A DNA stretch of 16,654 nt from UBA4582 sp047630175 (GTDB lineage: Bacteria > Pseudomonadota > Gammaproteobacteria > Pseudomonadales > Azotimanducaceae), in assembly GCA_047630175.1 (NCBI GenBank), contig JBLHVI010000065.1, positions 1 to 16,654 of the forward strand. The letters are read 5' to 3'. Numbering within the stretch: position 1 is the first letter of the stretch; each line of letters opens with the position of its first letter. Both the position numbers and the translations under genes were made by a program. Under the pieces are notes generated by a model, which was given only the letters and a program-made list of their open reading frames with translations, was not told the origin of the DNA and ran no database searches. Positions 1-8,026 of this stretch are shown here, piece after piece.

Positions 1-98
1 CGCGATGCCTGTGTTTTGCCGTCGGTGTTATAGTGCGTGCTAGTCGCGGCAAGGCTCTTGCAGTCTCGATGCCAATTCATGGATAGAGGACCGACAGC

Positions 99-941
99 AT
101 GCAACAGACCCTTATCGTATTTATGCTTGGTATGGTTTTCGCCACAGGTGTGCTTGGCCAGAACCGAGGTTCGGTTGATTCAGTGCGGCTGACGGTGTTT
201 GACTGCGGTAATTTGCGCATCACCGATGTCGCGAGCTTCGGGCTCACCAATGAAGACACCCCCGTAAGGGAGCTGTTTGTGCCGTGTTACCTTATCGAAC
301 ACCCTGCAGGGCTTATGATATGGGATGCAGGTCTGCCCATAGGGCTGGCAGGACAAGGGCCTGTTGAGTTGCAGCCGGGTGCCACCATGATCTATGAAAC
401 CTCCCTGATCACGCAGCTTGAGCAGTTAGGGGTAGCCCTTGCAGATATCAAGTATTTGGCGCTTTCGCACATGCATTTCGACCATGCTGGCGCGGCGAAC
501 GCTTTTACCGCCTCAACCATGCTGATTCAGCGCCCAGAGTTTACTGCTGCCTTTGAGCACGCCAGCGATTACCCCGTGTTCGATGAATCTCTTTATAACG
601 CGCTGGCTGACGCGCCTAAAACCCTGCTTGACGGAGATTATGATGTGTTTGGTGACGGCACTGTTCTGATCCTGTCATTGCCAGGGCATACGCCGGGTCA
701 TCAAGCACTGGCCGTCAAGCTCGAAGACACCGGCACGGTCGTGTTGTCAGGTGACCAATACCACTTTCAGGCAAGCCGCACCCTGCGTAGTGTGCCGGAG
801 TTTAACGATAGTCGTGAAGCGACCCTCGCCTCTATGGATAAGTTGGAAGCCTATCTGGCTGAGACTAACGCGACACTTTGGATCGAGCATGACCAGGCGT
901 TAGCGAAGCGCCTAACGCTGGCGCCTGCTTACTACCGATAG
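99..941 (+). CDS. Exported metallo-beta-lactamase-fold hydrolase, AHL-lactonase-like
   Basis: A 280-residue metallo-beta-lactamase superfamily protein. The zinc motif HMHFDH lies at residues 124-129, followed by H197 (in PGHTPGH), D219 (in LSGDQYH) and H264 (in IEHDQ). This gives the full ligand set of a two-metal hydrolase. The order and spacing resemble the AiiA/AttM-like branch that opens N-acyl-homoserine lactone rings. Residues 1-20 are a hydrophobic export signal ending in VLG-Q, although the n-region has no Lys or Arg, so periplasmic or lipid-facing location is probable rather than certain. The ATG at 99 is preceded by AGAGGA at 85-90, about 8 nt away. The gene stands alone, followed by about 300 bp without a gene. 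The fold is certain. The substrate could be another lactone or ester, since related enzymes act on varied lactones. Confidence 0.85.
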   Translation: MQQTLIVFMLGMVFATGVLGQNRGSVDSVRLTVFDCGNLRITDVASFGLTNEDTPVRELFVPCYLIEHPAGLMIWDAGLPIGLAGQGPVELQPGATMIYETSLITQLEQLGVALADIKYLALSHMHFDHAGAANAFTASTMLIQRPEFTAAFEHASDYPVFDESLYNALADAPKTLLDGDYDVFGDGTVLILSLPGHTPGHQALAVKLEDTGTVVLSGDQYHFQASRTLRSVPEFNDSREATLASMDKLEAYLAETNATLWIEHDQALAKRLTLAPAYYR

Positions 942-1246
942 TTTTTTCCGGGGACCGTGAGTCAACGACCTTGGCATATGATCAAGTCAGCTTATTGTGT
1001 ACTATCACGCGCGTCGAGGCAGGTGCTCAGAGGCTTTGTTGTAGCTATAATCTATTGATTAGCCTGAATTTATTATTATTTTCGGGCGCTGGCTACTCAG
1101 GAATACTGACCCACATAAACATCGAACCGCATAAACCCCATTTTTAGACATGTCGTGTAAGGCTGTTGCTTAAGCCGTACAGGCGCGCTGGCTGATTAAG
1201 TCATCGGCACAAACGATCTGCATAAATATAAATAAGGAGTGTCATT
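942..1246. other. Intergenic region with possible promoter for the alpha/beta hydrolase
   Basis: About 300 bp with no credible reading frame. It contains a perfect TATAAT at 1046-1051, but no good -35 hexamer at the right distance, so a promoter here is only a suggestion. The distal end carries the AAGGAG ribosome-binding site at 1234-1239 used by the next gene. No hairpin terminator with a T-run is visible after the stop codon at 941. Confidence 0.4.
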
Positions 1247-2119
1247 GTGAACACTGAAATTATCCTTGATATTGGCTACTTAAAAGTCGCAGCCAAGCTG
1301 TGGGGACCTGAGTCAGGCCAACCTACTATTGCCCTGCATGGTTATCTGGACAATGCCAACAGCTTTGACATGATCGCGCCGCACCTCAGTGGTCTGCGTA
1401 TTTGTGCCATGGACTTCGCGGGTCACGGTTTGTCTGAGCACCGCCGTCATGGTGAGCTGTATTCTGGTTTGAATGATATTCGCGACATACTCGCGGTCGC
1501 CGATCAGTTTGGTTGGAAGACATTCAATGTGCTGGGTCACTCCATGGGCGCTGAGATAGGCTCGCAATTGGCGGGCCTGTTTCCAGAGCGTGTCGAAAAA
1601 CTGATTTGCATCGACGGCTACAGCGGCACCAATCAAGCAAAGAACACCCTAGATCACTTTCGCTCAACTATCGCATCGTCGTTCAAGACCGCCTCAAACC
1701 TGAAAGTCTTTCCGACGTTAGAAGCCATGACCGAGCGTCTGTCACAGGCAACGGGCCAAAACCCTACGTCTGCACGCTGCATCATTGATCGTGGCCATGC
1801 AAAAGTTGAGGGCGGCTACACCTGGCGCACCGACCCGCGTATTAAAGGATCTGGCCCGTTTGAGCTGGCGCAGGACCAGTTCCATGACTTGCTCGACCGG
1901 ACGATGGCCGAAACGCTATTTATTGTCGCCGATATGGAAAACACGTGGCTCAAGCGTTCTATCGATTTGGTGACAGCCAGAGACGACGAGCAAATGACGC
2001 TGGTGTCGTTGCCAGGTCATCACCACTTGCATATGCAGGACCATAGTGACCAAGTGGTGACGTTGATTAACGACTTTGTGCGCCCAAGTCCGGCAAAAAG
2101 TCTGAAAAAGATGGCGTAA
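1247..2119 (+). CDS. Alpha/beta hydrolase (serine-hydrolase-like)
   Basis: A 290-residue alpha/beta-hydrolase fold protein without a signal peptide, so probably cytoplasmic. The oxyanion-hole strand HGYLDNANSF is at residues 31-40. The nucleophile elbow is GHSMG at 97-101 with Ser99 as catalytic serine, and a late GHHHLHMQ (257-264) supplies the catalytic His. Between them is a variable cap region. The layout HGYLDN plus HHLHM resembles the serine-hydrolase-like (SERHL) subgroup, whose substrates are poorly defined. The start is GTG at 1247, chosen because AAGGAG at 1234-1239 sits at ideal spacing and no in-frame ATG lies near. It is convergent with rnhA (33 bp between stops); AAGCT/AGCTT at 2140-2154 could form a small hairpin there. 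Esterase, lactonase or C-C hydrolase activity cannot be told apart from sequence alone. Confidence 0.85.
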   Translation: MNTEIILDIGYLKVAAKLWGPESGQPTIALHGYLDNANSFDMIAPHLSGLRICAMDFAGHGLSEHRRHGELYSGLNDIRDILAVADQFGWKTFNVLGHSMGAEIGSQLAGLFPERVEKLICIDGYSGTNQAKNTLDHFRSTIASSFKTASNLKVFPTLEAMTERLSQATGQNPTSARCIIDRGHAKVEGGYTWRTDPRIKGSGPFELAQDQFHDLLDRTMAETLFIVADMENTWLKRSIDLVTARDDEQMTLVSLPGHHHLHMQDHSDQVVTLINDFVRPSPAKSLKKMA

Positions 2120-2152
2120 ACAACCGTAGAAGGCTTAGCAAGCTTGGCCAGC

Positions 2153-2902
2153 TTACATGGCTAATAATTCTGGCACCTGCTGTAGGCCGTCATACGCTAG
2201 AAACTCAGTGGGCTTGTGGCGCATAGCGAGGATCGACAACCGGTCTGCCAACTCGTTGCCTTCAACACCAGAGTGGCCTTTGACATGGTCAATGCGCACA
2301 TTGTTCGATAATGCCATGTAGTCGTCATACATGGTCATGATCAATTCACGGTTGGCCAACTCGCCGGTTTTTTTCTGCCAGCCTCTGGCCTGCCAAGCCT
2401 TGGCCCAGGTCGTCATCGCATTGATGCTATACACCGAGTCGCTAAGAATTTGCACGCTAAGACCTGCCTCGTTTTTGCTGCGGGCGATAAGCATGGCCTG
2501 GTGCAGGGCGTTAAGCTCTGCGGTGTTGTTAGTGCCGTTGAGGCTGAAGAGACCATAGTGCATTTCGATCACCTTGCCCGCTTGATAGACCACCAGCCCA
2601 GAGCCCGACGGACCCGGATTGGGATCGCAACCGCCATCGCAGAAGATATGAATATCCTTTGTGCTGTCGATAACTTTCGCTGTGTTTTTCTTAACCGGTT
2701 TGCCGGTGGATGTTGCCGGGCGCCTAGTAACCTTGGCAGGGCCTGCCTTGAAAGCAGCTTCAGCTTGCTCGCGGCTTTCGAAGCTTTTGAATTTCGCGCC
2801 GGCATGACCTCTGACGAGCGGGTGAGCGACGCTCCAATCGGTGTAAATGCCGGTCTCTCGGCCTTCCCAGACAACATAAAACTTGGGTTTCTTGGCTGCC
2901 AT
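2153..2902 (-). CDS. rnhA: Ribonuclease HI with N-terminal viroplasmin/hybrid-binding domain
   Basis: Degrades RNA in RNA:DNA hybrids. Residues about 6-52 form a viroplasmin-like (caulimovirus VI) domain, marked by FYVVWEGRETGIYTDW and the later KFKSFESREQAEAAF. This small domain binds duplex or hybrid nucleic acid in eukaryotic-type RNase H1. A Lys/Thr-rich linker (about 55-82) leads to the RNase H domain. Its four catalytic acids are visible: D89 (CDGG), E129 (TAEL), D155 (SDS) and D220 (NELADRL). The accessory His is H210 (KGHSGVEGNELAD). At 249 residues it is about 95 longer than single-domain E. coli RNase HI, accounted for by the extra domain and linker. It may be the only RNase HI or a second copy; this cannot be decided here. 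Confidence 0.93.
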   Translation of the reverse strand: MAAKKPKFYVVWEGRETGIYTDWSVAHPLVRGHAGAKFKSFESREQAEAAFKAGPAKVTRRPATSTGKPVKKNTAKVIDSTKDIHIFCDGGCDPNPGPSGSGLVVYQAGKVIEMHYGLFSLNGTNNTAELNALHQAMLIARSKNEAGLSVQILSDSVYSINAMTTWAKAWQARGWQKKTGELANRELIMTMYDDYMALSNNVRIDHVKGHSGVEGNELADRLSILAMRHKPTEFLAYDGLQQVPELLAM

Positions 2903-3103
2903 TTTGAATCTCGTATGGGTCAGTGTTGCATCAACTAGATGTTAGGGGTGCCACGTTATATCAGTTTGGTGACCGGGGGTCAGGTTAGGGCAGGTAGGTG
3001 GTGTGATGCAAGTCATTGGGGCCTAGGGTCGCGGCGAGTTTTACGGTACAGTCCGCTGCAGCGTTAAAACAATAATAACACTCCGTCAGAGGGTAGTTGC
3101 TGT

Positions 3104-4639
3104 ATGAGCGAATTGAAGAGTGCGGCAGAAGACCGTGACACGACGAAACCATTAAGCGCGTGGGTGCTTGCCTCGTATGGTGCCCCCGCCACGCCGTTGG
3201 CCATGGTGGCACTACCTATGGCAGTATACTTACCCGCCGTATATGCCGACTCAGACGGCTTCGGGTTGGGGCTTGCGTTCGTTGGTATTGTGCTCGTGTT
3301 AGCGCGCCTGTTTGATGGTTTTACCGACCCGTTGGTGGGTTTTTTTTCTGATCGTACGCGCAGCCGGTGGGGTCGTCGCAAGCCGTTTATTCTGTTGGGC
3401 ACGCCTATCTACATCCTCGGCATTTGCATGTTGTTTGTCCCGCCGTTTGAATTTTCTGAAGTCTCGATATTGGGCGTTACCATCAACTCGGGTTATCCCT
3501 GGATGCTGGCCATGCTGGTGGTGACCTACGTGGGGTCAACCATCAAAGACGTGCCCTACAGCGCCTGGGGTGCAGAATTGTCGCGCAACTATCACGAGCG
3601 CACGCTCATCACCAGCTGGCGTGAAGGCTTTGCAGTAGTGGGCTCGTTAATTGGGGCTTTCACGCCTGCCATCATCTTTTTCTTCGGCTACACAACACCG
3701 TTAGACTCAGTCTACTTTCTGTCGATGGCCATCGCGTTAGTGATGCCGATATTGGTCGTCAACATGTTGTTTTCAGTGCCTGAGTTTGAAGTCGCCGAGG
3801 TGAAGCATACCCCGATTCCATTGAAAGAAAGCTTTCGCTACGTCTGGAAAAACGATCCCTACAGACGCCTCGTGATTGTGTTTTTGTTCTCCACCATCGG
3901 CGCGGCGATGACCAATACACTGAGCTATTTCTTCGTCAAGCACGTGTTGTTAGCGGGTGCCTTATTTGGCTTTTACCTCGCGCCTTACTTTCTCTCGCAA
4001 CTAATTGCCATACCGTTATGGTTCAAGCTTTCGCGTCGCATCGGCAAGCATCGAGCGACCATGGTTGCCATCGGTTGGTACGCTTTCTGGTCGTGTTTGA
4101 TTCCCTTGATCGCCATCGCGCCTATGGAATGGTTCGATGCCTTTCAGGTCAAAAATATCCTCGTGTTCCTGCCAGACGATGCCTACGCCACGGCCGTGGG
4201 ATACTTCGAAGGTAAGCCTACGGGTAAGTTCCTATTCTTCATTGTTGTGATGTGCCTGAAGGGCTCATCCATTGGCGCATTATCGGCATTGCCCTACGCC
4301 ATGGCGGCCGATGTGGTGGATGTTGACACGTCCATGACAGGCAAGAGCCAAGGCGGCGCCTATTTCTCTATCTGGTCTATGACCCGTAAGCTGGCTTATG
4401 CACTAGGATTGTTTTTAGGCACCACCCTCGTCGTGTTCTGGGGCTTCGACTCACTGGCCGACCCGCTCGATACCACCAACTCAAGTTTCTCGCTGCTGAT
4501 GTTGGCAATCACTTACTCAGTGATCCCGGCCATGTTCAAATTCGTTGCTATGCCATTGCTCTGGAACTACCCATTGACCGAGACGCGTCTCGCTGAAATT
4601 CAGGACGAAATAGCCAAAGCCAAACTGCCGGGTCGGTAG
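3104..4639 (+). CDS. GPH-family MFS symporter
   Basis: A 511-residue integral inner-membrane transporter of the glycoside-pentoside-hexuronide:cation symporter branch (MFS_2). The family signature is clear at residues 68-100: RLFDGFTDPLVGFFSDRTRS followed by RWGRRKPF, the conserved loop between the second and third helices. The helix-4/5 motif DVPYSAWGAELS with a downstream Glu/Arg pair (NYHERT) is also typical. About 12 hydrophobic segments are readable. The length is slightly above the usual 450-480. Classical members carry sugars, but marine relatives beside CoA ligases are often orphan carriers, so a carboxylate or steroid-like substrate is equally possible. The ATG at 3104 has only a weak upstream AGAGG (about 11 nt away). 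The gene reads in the same direction as the CoA ligase and amidohydrolase downstream, separated by 327 bp. Confidence 0.88.
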   Translation: MSELKSAAEDRDTTKPLSAWVLASYGAPATPLAMVALPMAVYLPAVYADSDGFGLGLAFVGIVLVLARLFDGFTDPLVGFFSDRTRSRWGRRKPFILLGTPIYILGICMLFVPPFEFSEVSILGVTINSGYPWMLAMLVVTYVGSTIKDVPYSAWGAELSRNYHERTLITSWREGFAVVGSLIGAFTPAIIFFFGYTTPLDSVYFLSMAIALVMPILVVNMLFSVPEFEVAEVKHTPIPLKESFRYVWKNDPYRRLVIVFLFSTIGAAMTNTLSYFFVKHVLLAGALFGFYLAPYFLSQLIAIPLWFKLSRRIGKHRATMVAIGWYAFWSCLIPLIAIAPMEWFDAFQVKNILVFLPDDAYATAVGYFEGKPTGKFLFFIVVMCLKGSSIGALSALPYAMAADVVDVDTSMTGKSQGGAYFSIWSMTRKLAYALGLFLGTTLVVFWGFDSLADPLDTTNSSFSLLMLAITYSVIPAMFKFVAMPLLWNYPLTETRLAEIQDEIAKAKLPGR

Positions 4640-4662
4640 GGGGGAGGGTTTTGCACCCTACC
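4635..4662 (+). terminator. Stop-codon hairpin after the symporter gene
   Basis: GGTAGGG at 4635-4641 pairs perfectly with CCCTACC at 4656-4662 around a 14-nt loop, and the left arm includes the stop codon. No clear T-run follows, so it may be a weak terminator or an mRNA 3'-end stabiliser. Confidence 0.35.
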
Positions 4663-4966
4663 AACAAAACGCCAAACGGCGCCTGCGTAAAATTCTCAAG
4701 CGTAGTAGGTCTTGCCTCAACAAGCTGGCATGCGTTAGTCAGGTCACGCAGAGGTTGCGCTAGGGAGCCAACGCGCAGATAAATAATCTTGCGTTGTTTG
4801 CGCAGCAGTTGCGCGATCGTCGACTTAGCACTGTCAGGCAAGCCGGCAAAAATATAGCGCACGGGTTTGTGAGGTTCCATCTCAATCGGCTAGGCTTTGA
4901 ACCCCGCTCCTTCACCGCTTAACTTTTGCGGTATAGTTGGACCAAAGAACAACAAAGGAGAGTCTT
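4640..4966. other. Intergenic region upstream of the CoA ligase; contains a doubtful minus-strand ORF
   Basis: This 327-bp gap carries the symporter hairpin at its left end and the AAAGGAG ribosome-binding site (4954-4960) of the CoA ligase at its right end. A - strand reading frame (4880 down to 4548, 110 codons) runs through it into the 3' end of the symporter gene. Its product begins with a Walker-A-like stretch, GLPDSAKST, in which two key Gly residues of GxxGxGKST are replaced. It has no clear ribosome-binding site and no domain I recognise. It could be a decayed or chance frame. TATAGT at 4932-4937 is a possible -10 box for the downstream unit, without a convincing -35. Confidence 0.35.
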
Positions 4967-6421
4967 ATGACCGAAATAGCGCTGTCACGTATCGTTGCTT
5001 ATTGGGTTGAGCGCCAGCCCGACCGCGTAGCGATCAATCACGAAGGCGAAGTCATCACCTGGACCGAGCTTGAATATCAAACAAACCAACTCGCCCGCGT
5101 CTACGAAGACCTAGGTGTAGGCCAAGACGATTTTGTTACCATAGCTTTGCCCAATGGCATCGAGTTTTTCAAGGCTACCATCGCCACCTGGAAAGTCGGC
5201 GCCACACCGCAGCCCGTGTCAGCTCGGCTACCCAAGTTCGAGCGTGACCAAATCATTGAAGTCGGTGCGCCTAAGCTCGTCGTCGGCGTCGACGCGTCAG
5301 ACCAACCCAGTTTGAAAACCTTGCCGGTAGGCTACGCACCGCCCACATCAACCTCTGGTGAGCCTCTCGACGAACGCATCGCAACCTCATTCAAAGCCAT
5401 GACCTCTGGCGGTAGCACCGGCCGGCCTAAACTCATCGTTTCCACTACGCCCGCCGTCTGGGATATCAGTATTGAGCGACTACATATGAAGTTGCAGGGA
5501 TCTATGCTTATCCCCGGTCCGCTTTATCACAACGGTCCTTTTTTGTGGGGTATGGGTGCGTTGTTTCGCGGCAATCAGGTGACCGTCACGACGCGCTTTG
5601 ATGCCGAGCAAACCCTCAAGCTTATTCAAGACGAGCAGGTCGATATCGTCTACATGGTACCGACGATGATGCAGCGGATCTGGAACCTGCCTGAAGAAGT
5701 ACGTCAGGCGTTTGATCTTTCGAGCTTGAAGGTGTTGTGGCATCTTGCCGCACCTTGCCCTGGCTGGCTTAAAGAAGCTTATATCGACTGGTTGGGGGCA
5801 CGTGTAATCTGGGAGTTGTATGGCGGTACCGAAGGCCAAGGCAGCTGCATTATTTCGGGTGAGGAGTGGCTGCTGCATCGTGGTTCAGTCGGTAAACCGG
5901 TCGAAACCTGCGAGATGATTGTTGTTGATGAAGCGGGCATAGAACTTAGCTCCGGTGAGATTGGCGAGGTTTTTATGCGTCCTCTAACGGGACCTGGTAG
6001 CACCTACCGTTATATCGGCGCAGAGGCCAAGGTGATTGGTGGTGGCTACGAAAGCATCGGCGATATGGGTTACTTCGATGCAGACGGTTATCTATATCTT
6101 GCTGACCGACAGACCGATATGATCTTATCGGGTGGTGCAAACATTTATCCCGCAGAAGTAGAGGCGGCTATCGATGCCTTTCCCGGCGTTCGCTCGTCCG
6201 CCGTGATCGGCTTGCCACATGAAGACCTAGGTAACTACGTCTATGCCTTAGTAGATGCGCCCGCCAACGATGTTGACACGGAGGCATTGCTTGACCACCT
6301 ACGTGGGCGCCTAGTGCGCTACAAAATTCCACGCACCATTGAATTTTCAATCGAGCCTTTAAGAGACGACGCGGGTAAGGTGCGAAGAAAAGCACTGCGG
6401 CAGGAACGTTTGCCGGTGTAA
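4967..6421 (+). CDS. Acyl-CoA synthetase / AMP-dependent ligase (class I adenylate-forming)
   Basis: Activates a carboxylic acid to its CoA thioester through an acyl-adenylate. All core motifs are present in the 484-residue product. The phosphate loop is MTSGGSTGRPK (145-155) and the adenine-binding motif YGGTEG is at 285-290. GDMG at 365-368 includes the ribose-binding Asp. The hinge region DRQTDMILSGG with NIYPAEVE spans 380-399, and the C-terminal GKVRRKAL (470-477) carries the likely catalytic Lys471. It is shorter than FadD (about 560), closer in size to ligases for bile-acid or aromatic-type substrates. The ATG at 4967 is chosen over an upstream TTG because AAAGGAG ends 6 nt before it. 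Only 46 bp separate it from the exported amidohydrolase downstream, so the two are probably co-transcribed. The acid it activates is unknown. Confidence 0.9.
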   Translation: MTEIALSRIVAYWVERQPDRVAINHEGEVITWTELEYQTNQLARVYEDLGVGQDDFVTIALPNGIEFFKATIATWKVGATPQPVSARLPKFERDQIIEVGAPKLVVGVDASDQPSLKTLPVGYAPPTSTSGEPLDERIATSFKAMTSGGSTGRPKLIVSTTPAVWDISIERLHMKLQGSMLIPGPLYHNGPFLWGMGALFRGNQVTVTTRFDAEQTLKLIQDEQVDIVYMVPTMMQRIWNLPEEVRQAFDLSSLKVLWHLAAPCPGWLKEAYIDWLGARVIWELYGGTEGQGSCIISGEEWLLHRGSVGKPVETCEMIVVDEAGIELSSGEIGEVFMRPLTGPGSTYRYIGAEAKVIGGGYESIGDMGYFDADGYLYLADRQTDMILSGGANIYPAEVEAAIDAFPGVRSSAVIGLPHEDLGNYVYALVDAPANDVDTEALLDHLRGRLVRYKIPRTIEFSIEPLRDDAGKVRRKALRQERLPV

Positions 6422-6467
6422 AAGACCGCCACAAACCGATACCACAAATTGATAATGGAATACGCAC

Positions 6468-7931
6468 ATGCTCAACTATTCTAAAATTACACCAACTCGG
6501 CTGGCGCTGCTGCTCGCTGCCGTGTGCCTGTCATCGACAAGTGTGTTGGCAGAAGACACTAACGCGTCAATGGTTGCCCGCAGTATCGACGCTGATGCGG
6601 CTGTTTACGGCGAGCTGGCAAAAAAAATCTGGGATCTGGCGGAAGTTGGCTATCAGGAAACCCAGAGTAGCGAATTGCTGCAGGCACAATTGCAGCAAGC
6701 AGGCTTTACGGTCAAGGCCGGCGTGGCTGATATTCCCACGGCATTTGTGGCTGAGTACGGTAGCGGCAAGCCAATAATCGGTATTCTCGCAGAGTTTGAT
6801 GCACTCCCGGGTGTTTCCCAGCAAGCGACCCCAGAGCGCAAAGCGTTCGACGGCAAGCATGCCGGTCATGCGTGTGGTCATCATCTGTTCGGCACTGGCT
6901 CAACCGCAGCAGCGATTGCTGCCCGTCAGTGGCTTGAGCAGACTGGTACCAGCGGCACTATTCGCCTGTATGGCACCCCAGCGGAAGAGGGTGGTTCTGG
7001 CAAGGTGTACATGGTGCGTGCCGGGTTGTTTGATGACGTTGATACCGTTATTCATTGGCATCCGGGTGACCGTAATGCCGCGTCGCCTTCGACGGGTTTG
7101 GCTAATCGCTCAGCGAAATTCCGTTTTCACGGCATCGCTTCGCACGCCGCTGTCTCGCCAGAGCGTGGTCGCTCAGCGCTGGATGGGGTTGAAGCGATGA
7201 ACATAATGGCCAACATGATGCGCGAGCATATTCCGTCTGACGCCCGTATCCATTACGTCATCACAAGCGGTGGCACAGCGCCCAACATTGTTCCTGAGTT
7301 TGCAGAAGTATTCTATTACGTGCGTGCGCCCAGTCCCCAAGAGGTTCTGCCTATCTGGGCGCGGCTTGAGGCGGCTGCCAGAGGGGCTGCCGAGGGTACG
7401 GGAACGCAAGTTGACTGGGAGATCATCCACGGTAATTACAATGTTCTGCCGAACGTGACGCTGGCCAAGGTGATGAATAAAAACCTGCAACACTTCGGCG
7501 GTATCACCTACACCGCTGAAGAACAGGAGTTTGCGAAAGCATTGATAAGTAATTTTGAAATGCCGCCAACGCGCGCGCTTGGCTCTCAAGAAACGATAGA
7601 TCCTTTTACAACGCAAATATGGAAGCGCAAAGGCTCTACCGATGTCGGCGATGTGAGTTGGATGGCCCCGACCGTGGGTGTGCGTATTGCGACTTGGGTG
7701 CCCGGCACTAGCTCGCACAGTTGGCAGGCCGTAGCGGCCGGCGGCACCAGTATTGGTACCAAAGGCATGTTGCTGGCGGCGCGCACACTGGCCGCGACGG
7801 CAGTAGATTTGTTTGCAAATCCAGAGGTGATTGCTGAAGCCCGCCAGGAGTGGCTTCAACAGCGAGGCGCAGATTTCAAATACCAGCCGCTGCTAGGCGA
7901 CCGTGCACCACCGCTGAACTATCGTAAATAG
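6468..7931 (+). CDS. Exported M20D-family amidohydrolase (AbgB-like aminoacylase/carboxypeptidase)
   Basis: A zinc/manganese metallo-amidohydrolase of the M20 family that cleaves amide bonds of N-acyl or aminobenzoyl amino acids. A clear signal peptide covers residues 1-28 (n-region Lys/Arg, hydrophobic core LALLLAAVCL, end SVLA before EDTN), so it acts in the periplasm. Metal and catalytic motifs follow in order: GILAEFDALPG (105-115), HACGHH (134-139), PAEEGGSGK (171-179, with the paired Glu) and the dimerisation-domain region after IHWHPG (195-200). A late SSHSWQ supplies the final His ligand. HACGHH with FGTGS resembles AbgB (p-aminobenzoyl-glutamate hydrolase subunit B), but no AbgA partner is present. 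The export signal also differs from cytoplasmic AbgB. It lies 46 bp after the CoA ligase, so an acid released by this enzyme could be fed to the ligase after uptake. Confidence 0.88.
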   Translation: MLNYSKITPTRLALLLAAVCLSSTSVLAEDTNASMVARSIDADAAVYGELAKKIWDLAEVGYQETQSSELLQAQLQQAGFTVKAGVADIPTAFVAEYGSGKPIIGILAEFDALPGVSQQATPERKAFDGKHAGHACGHHLFGTGSTAAAIAARQWLEQTGTSGTIRLYGTPAEEGGSGKVYMVRAGLFDDVDTVIHWHPGDRNAASPSTGLANRSAKFRFHGIASHAAVSPERGRSALDGVEAMNIMANMMREHIPSDARIHYVITSGGTAPNIVPEFAEVFYYVRAPSPQEVLPIWARLEAAARGAAEGTGTQVDWEIIHGNYNVLPNVTLAKVMNKNLQHFGGITYTAEEQEFAKALISNFEMPPTRALGSQETIDPFTTQIWKRKGSTDVGDVSWMAPTVGVRIATWVPGTSSHSWQAVAAGGTSIGTKGMLLAARTLAATAVDLFANPEVIAEARQEWLQQRGADFKYQPLLGDRAPPLNYRK

Positions 7932-7940
7932 ACATGACAA

Positions 7941-7987
7941 AGGGTCGGAGCAATTCGTGCTGTACAACACGAAAGCACTCCGACCTT
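7941..7987. terminator. Compound hairpin between convergent genes
   Basis: An outer stem, GGTCGGAG (7943-7950) with CTCCGACC (7978-7985), encloses a second perfect stem, TTCGTG (7954-7959) with CACGAA (7968-7973). It sits just after the amidohydrolase stop, facing the end of the convergent deacylase gene. There is no long T-run on either side, but position and strength suit a bidirectional terminator. Confidence 0.55.
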
Positions 7988-7988
7988 A

Positions 7989-8014
7989 GGTGTGCGCGAG
8001 AGGTGTGCGCGAGA
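7989..8014. repeat. 13-bp direct tandem duplication
   Basis: GGTGTGCGCGAGA occurs twice back to back (7989-8001 and 8002-8014) and a third partial copy (GGTTTGC) follows. It looks like a replication-slippage duplication in the spacer between the compound hairpin and the stop codon at 8027. Confidence 0.8.
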
Positions 8015-8026
8015 GGTTTGCAAGCG

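Noticed and set aside
7173..7859. 228-codon minus-strand frame inside the M20 gene
   Set aside because: It lies wholly opposite a clear metallo-amidohydrolase with intact motifs; it is a shadow frame with no domain.
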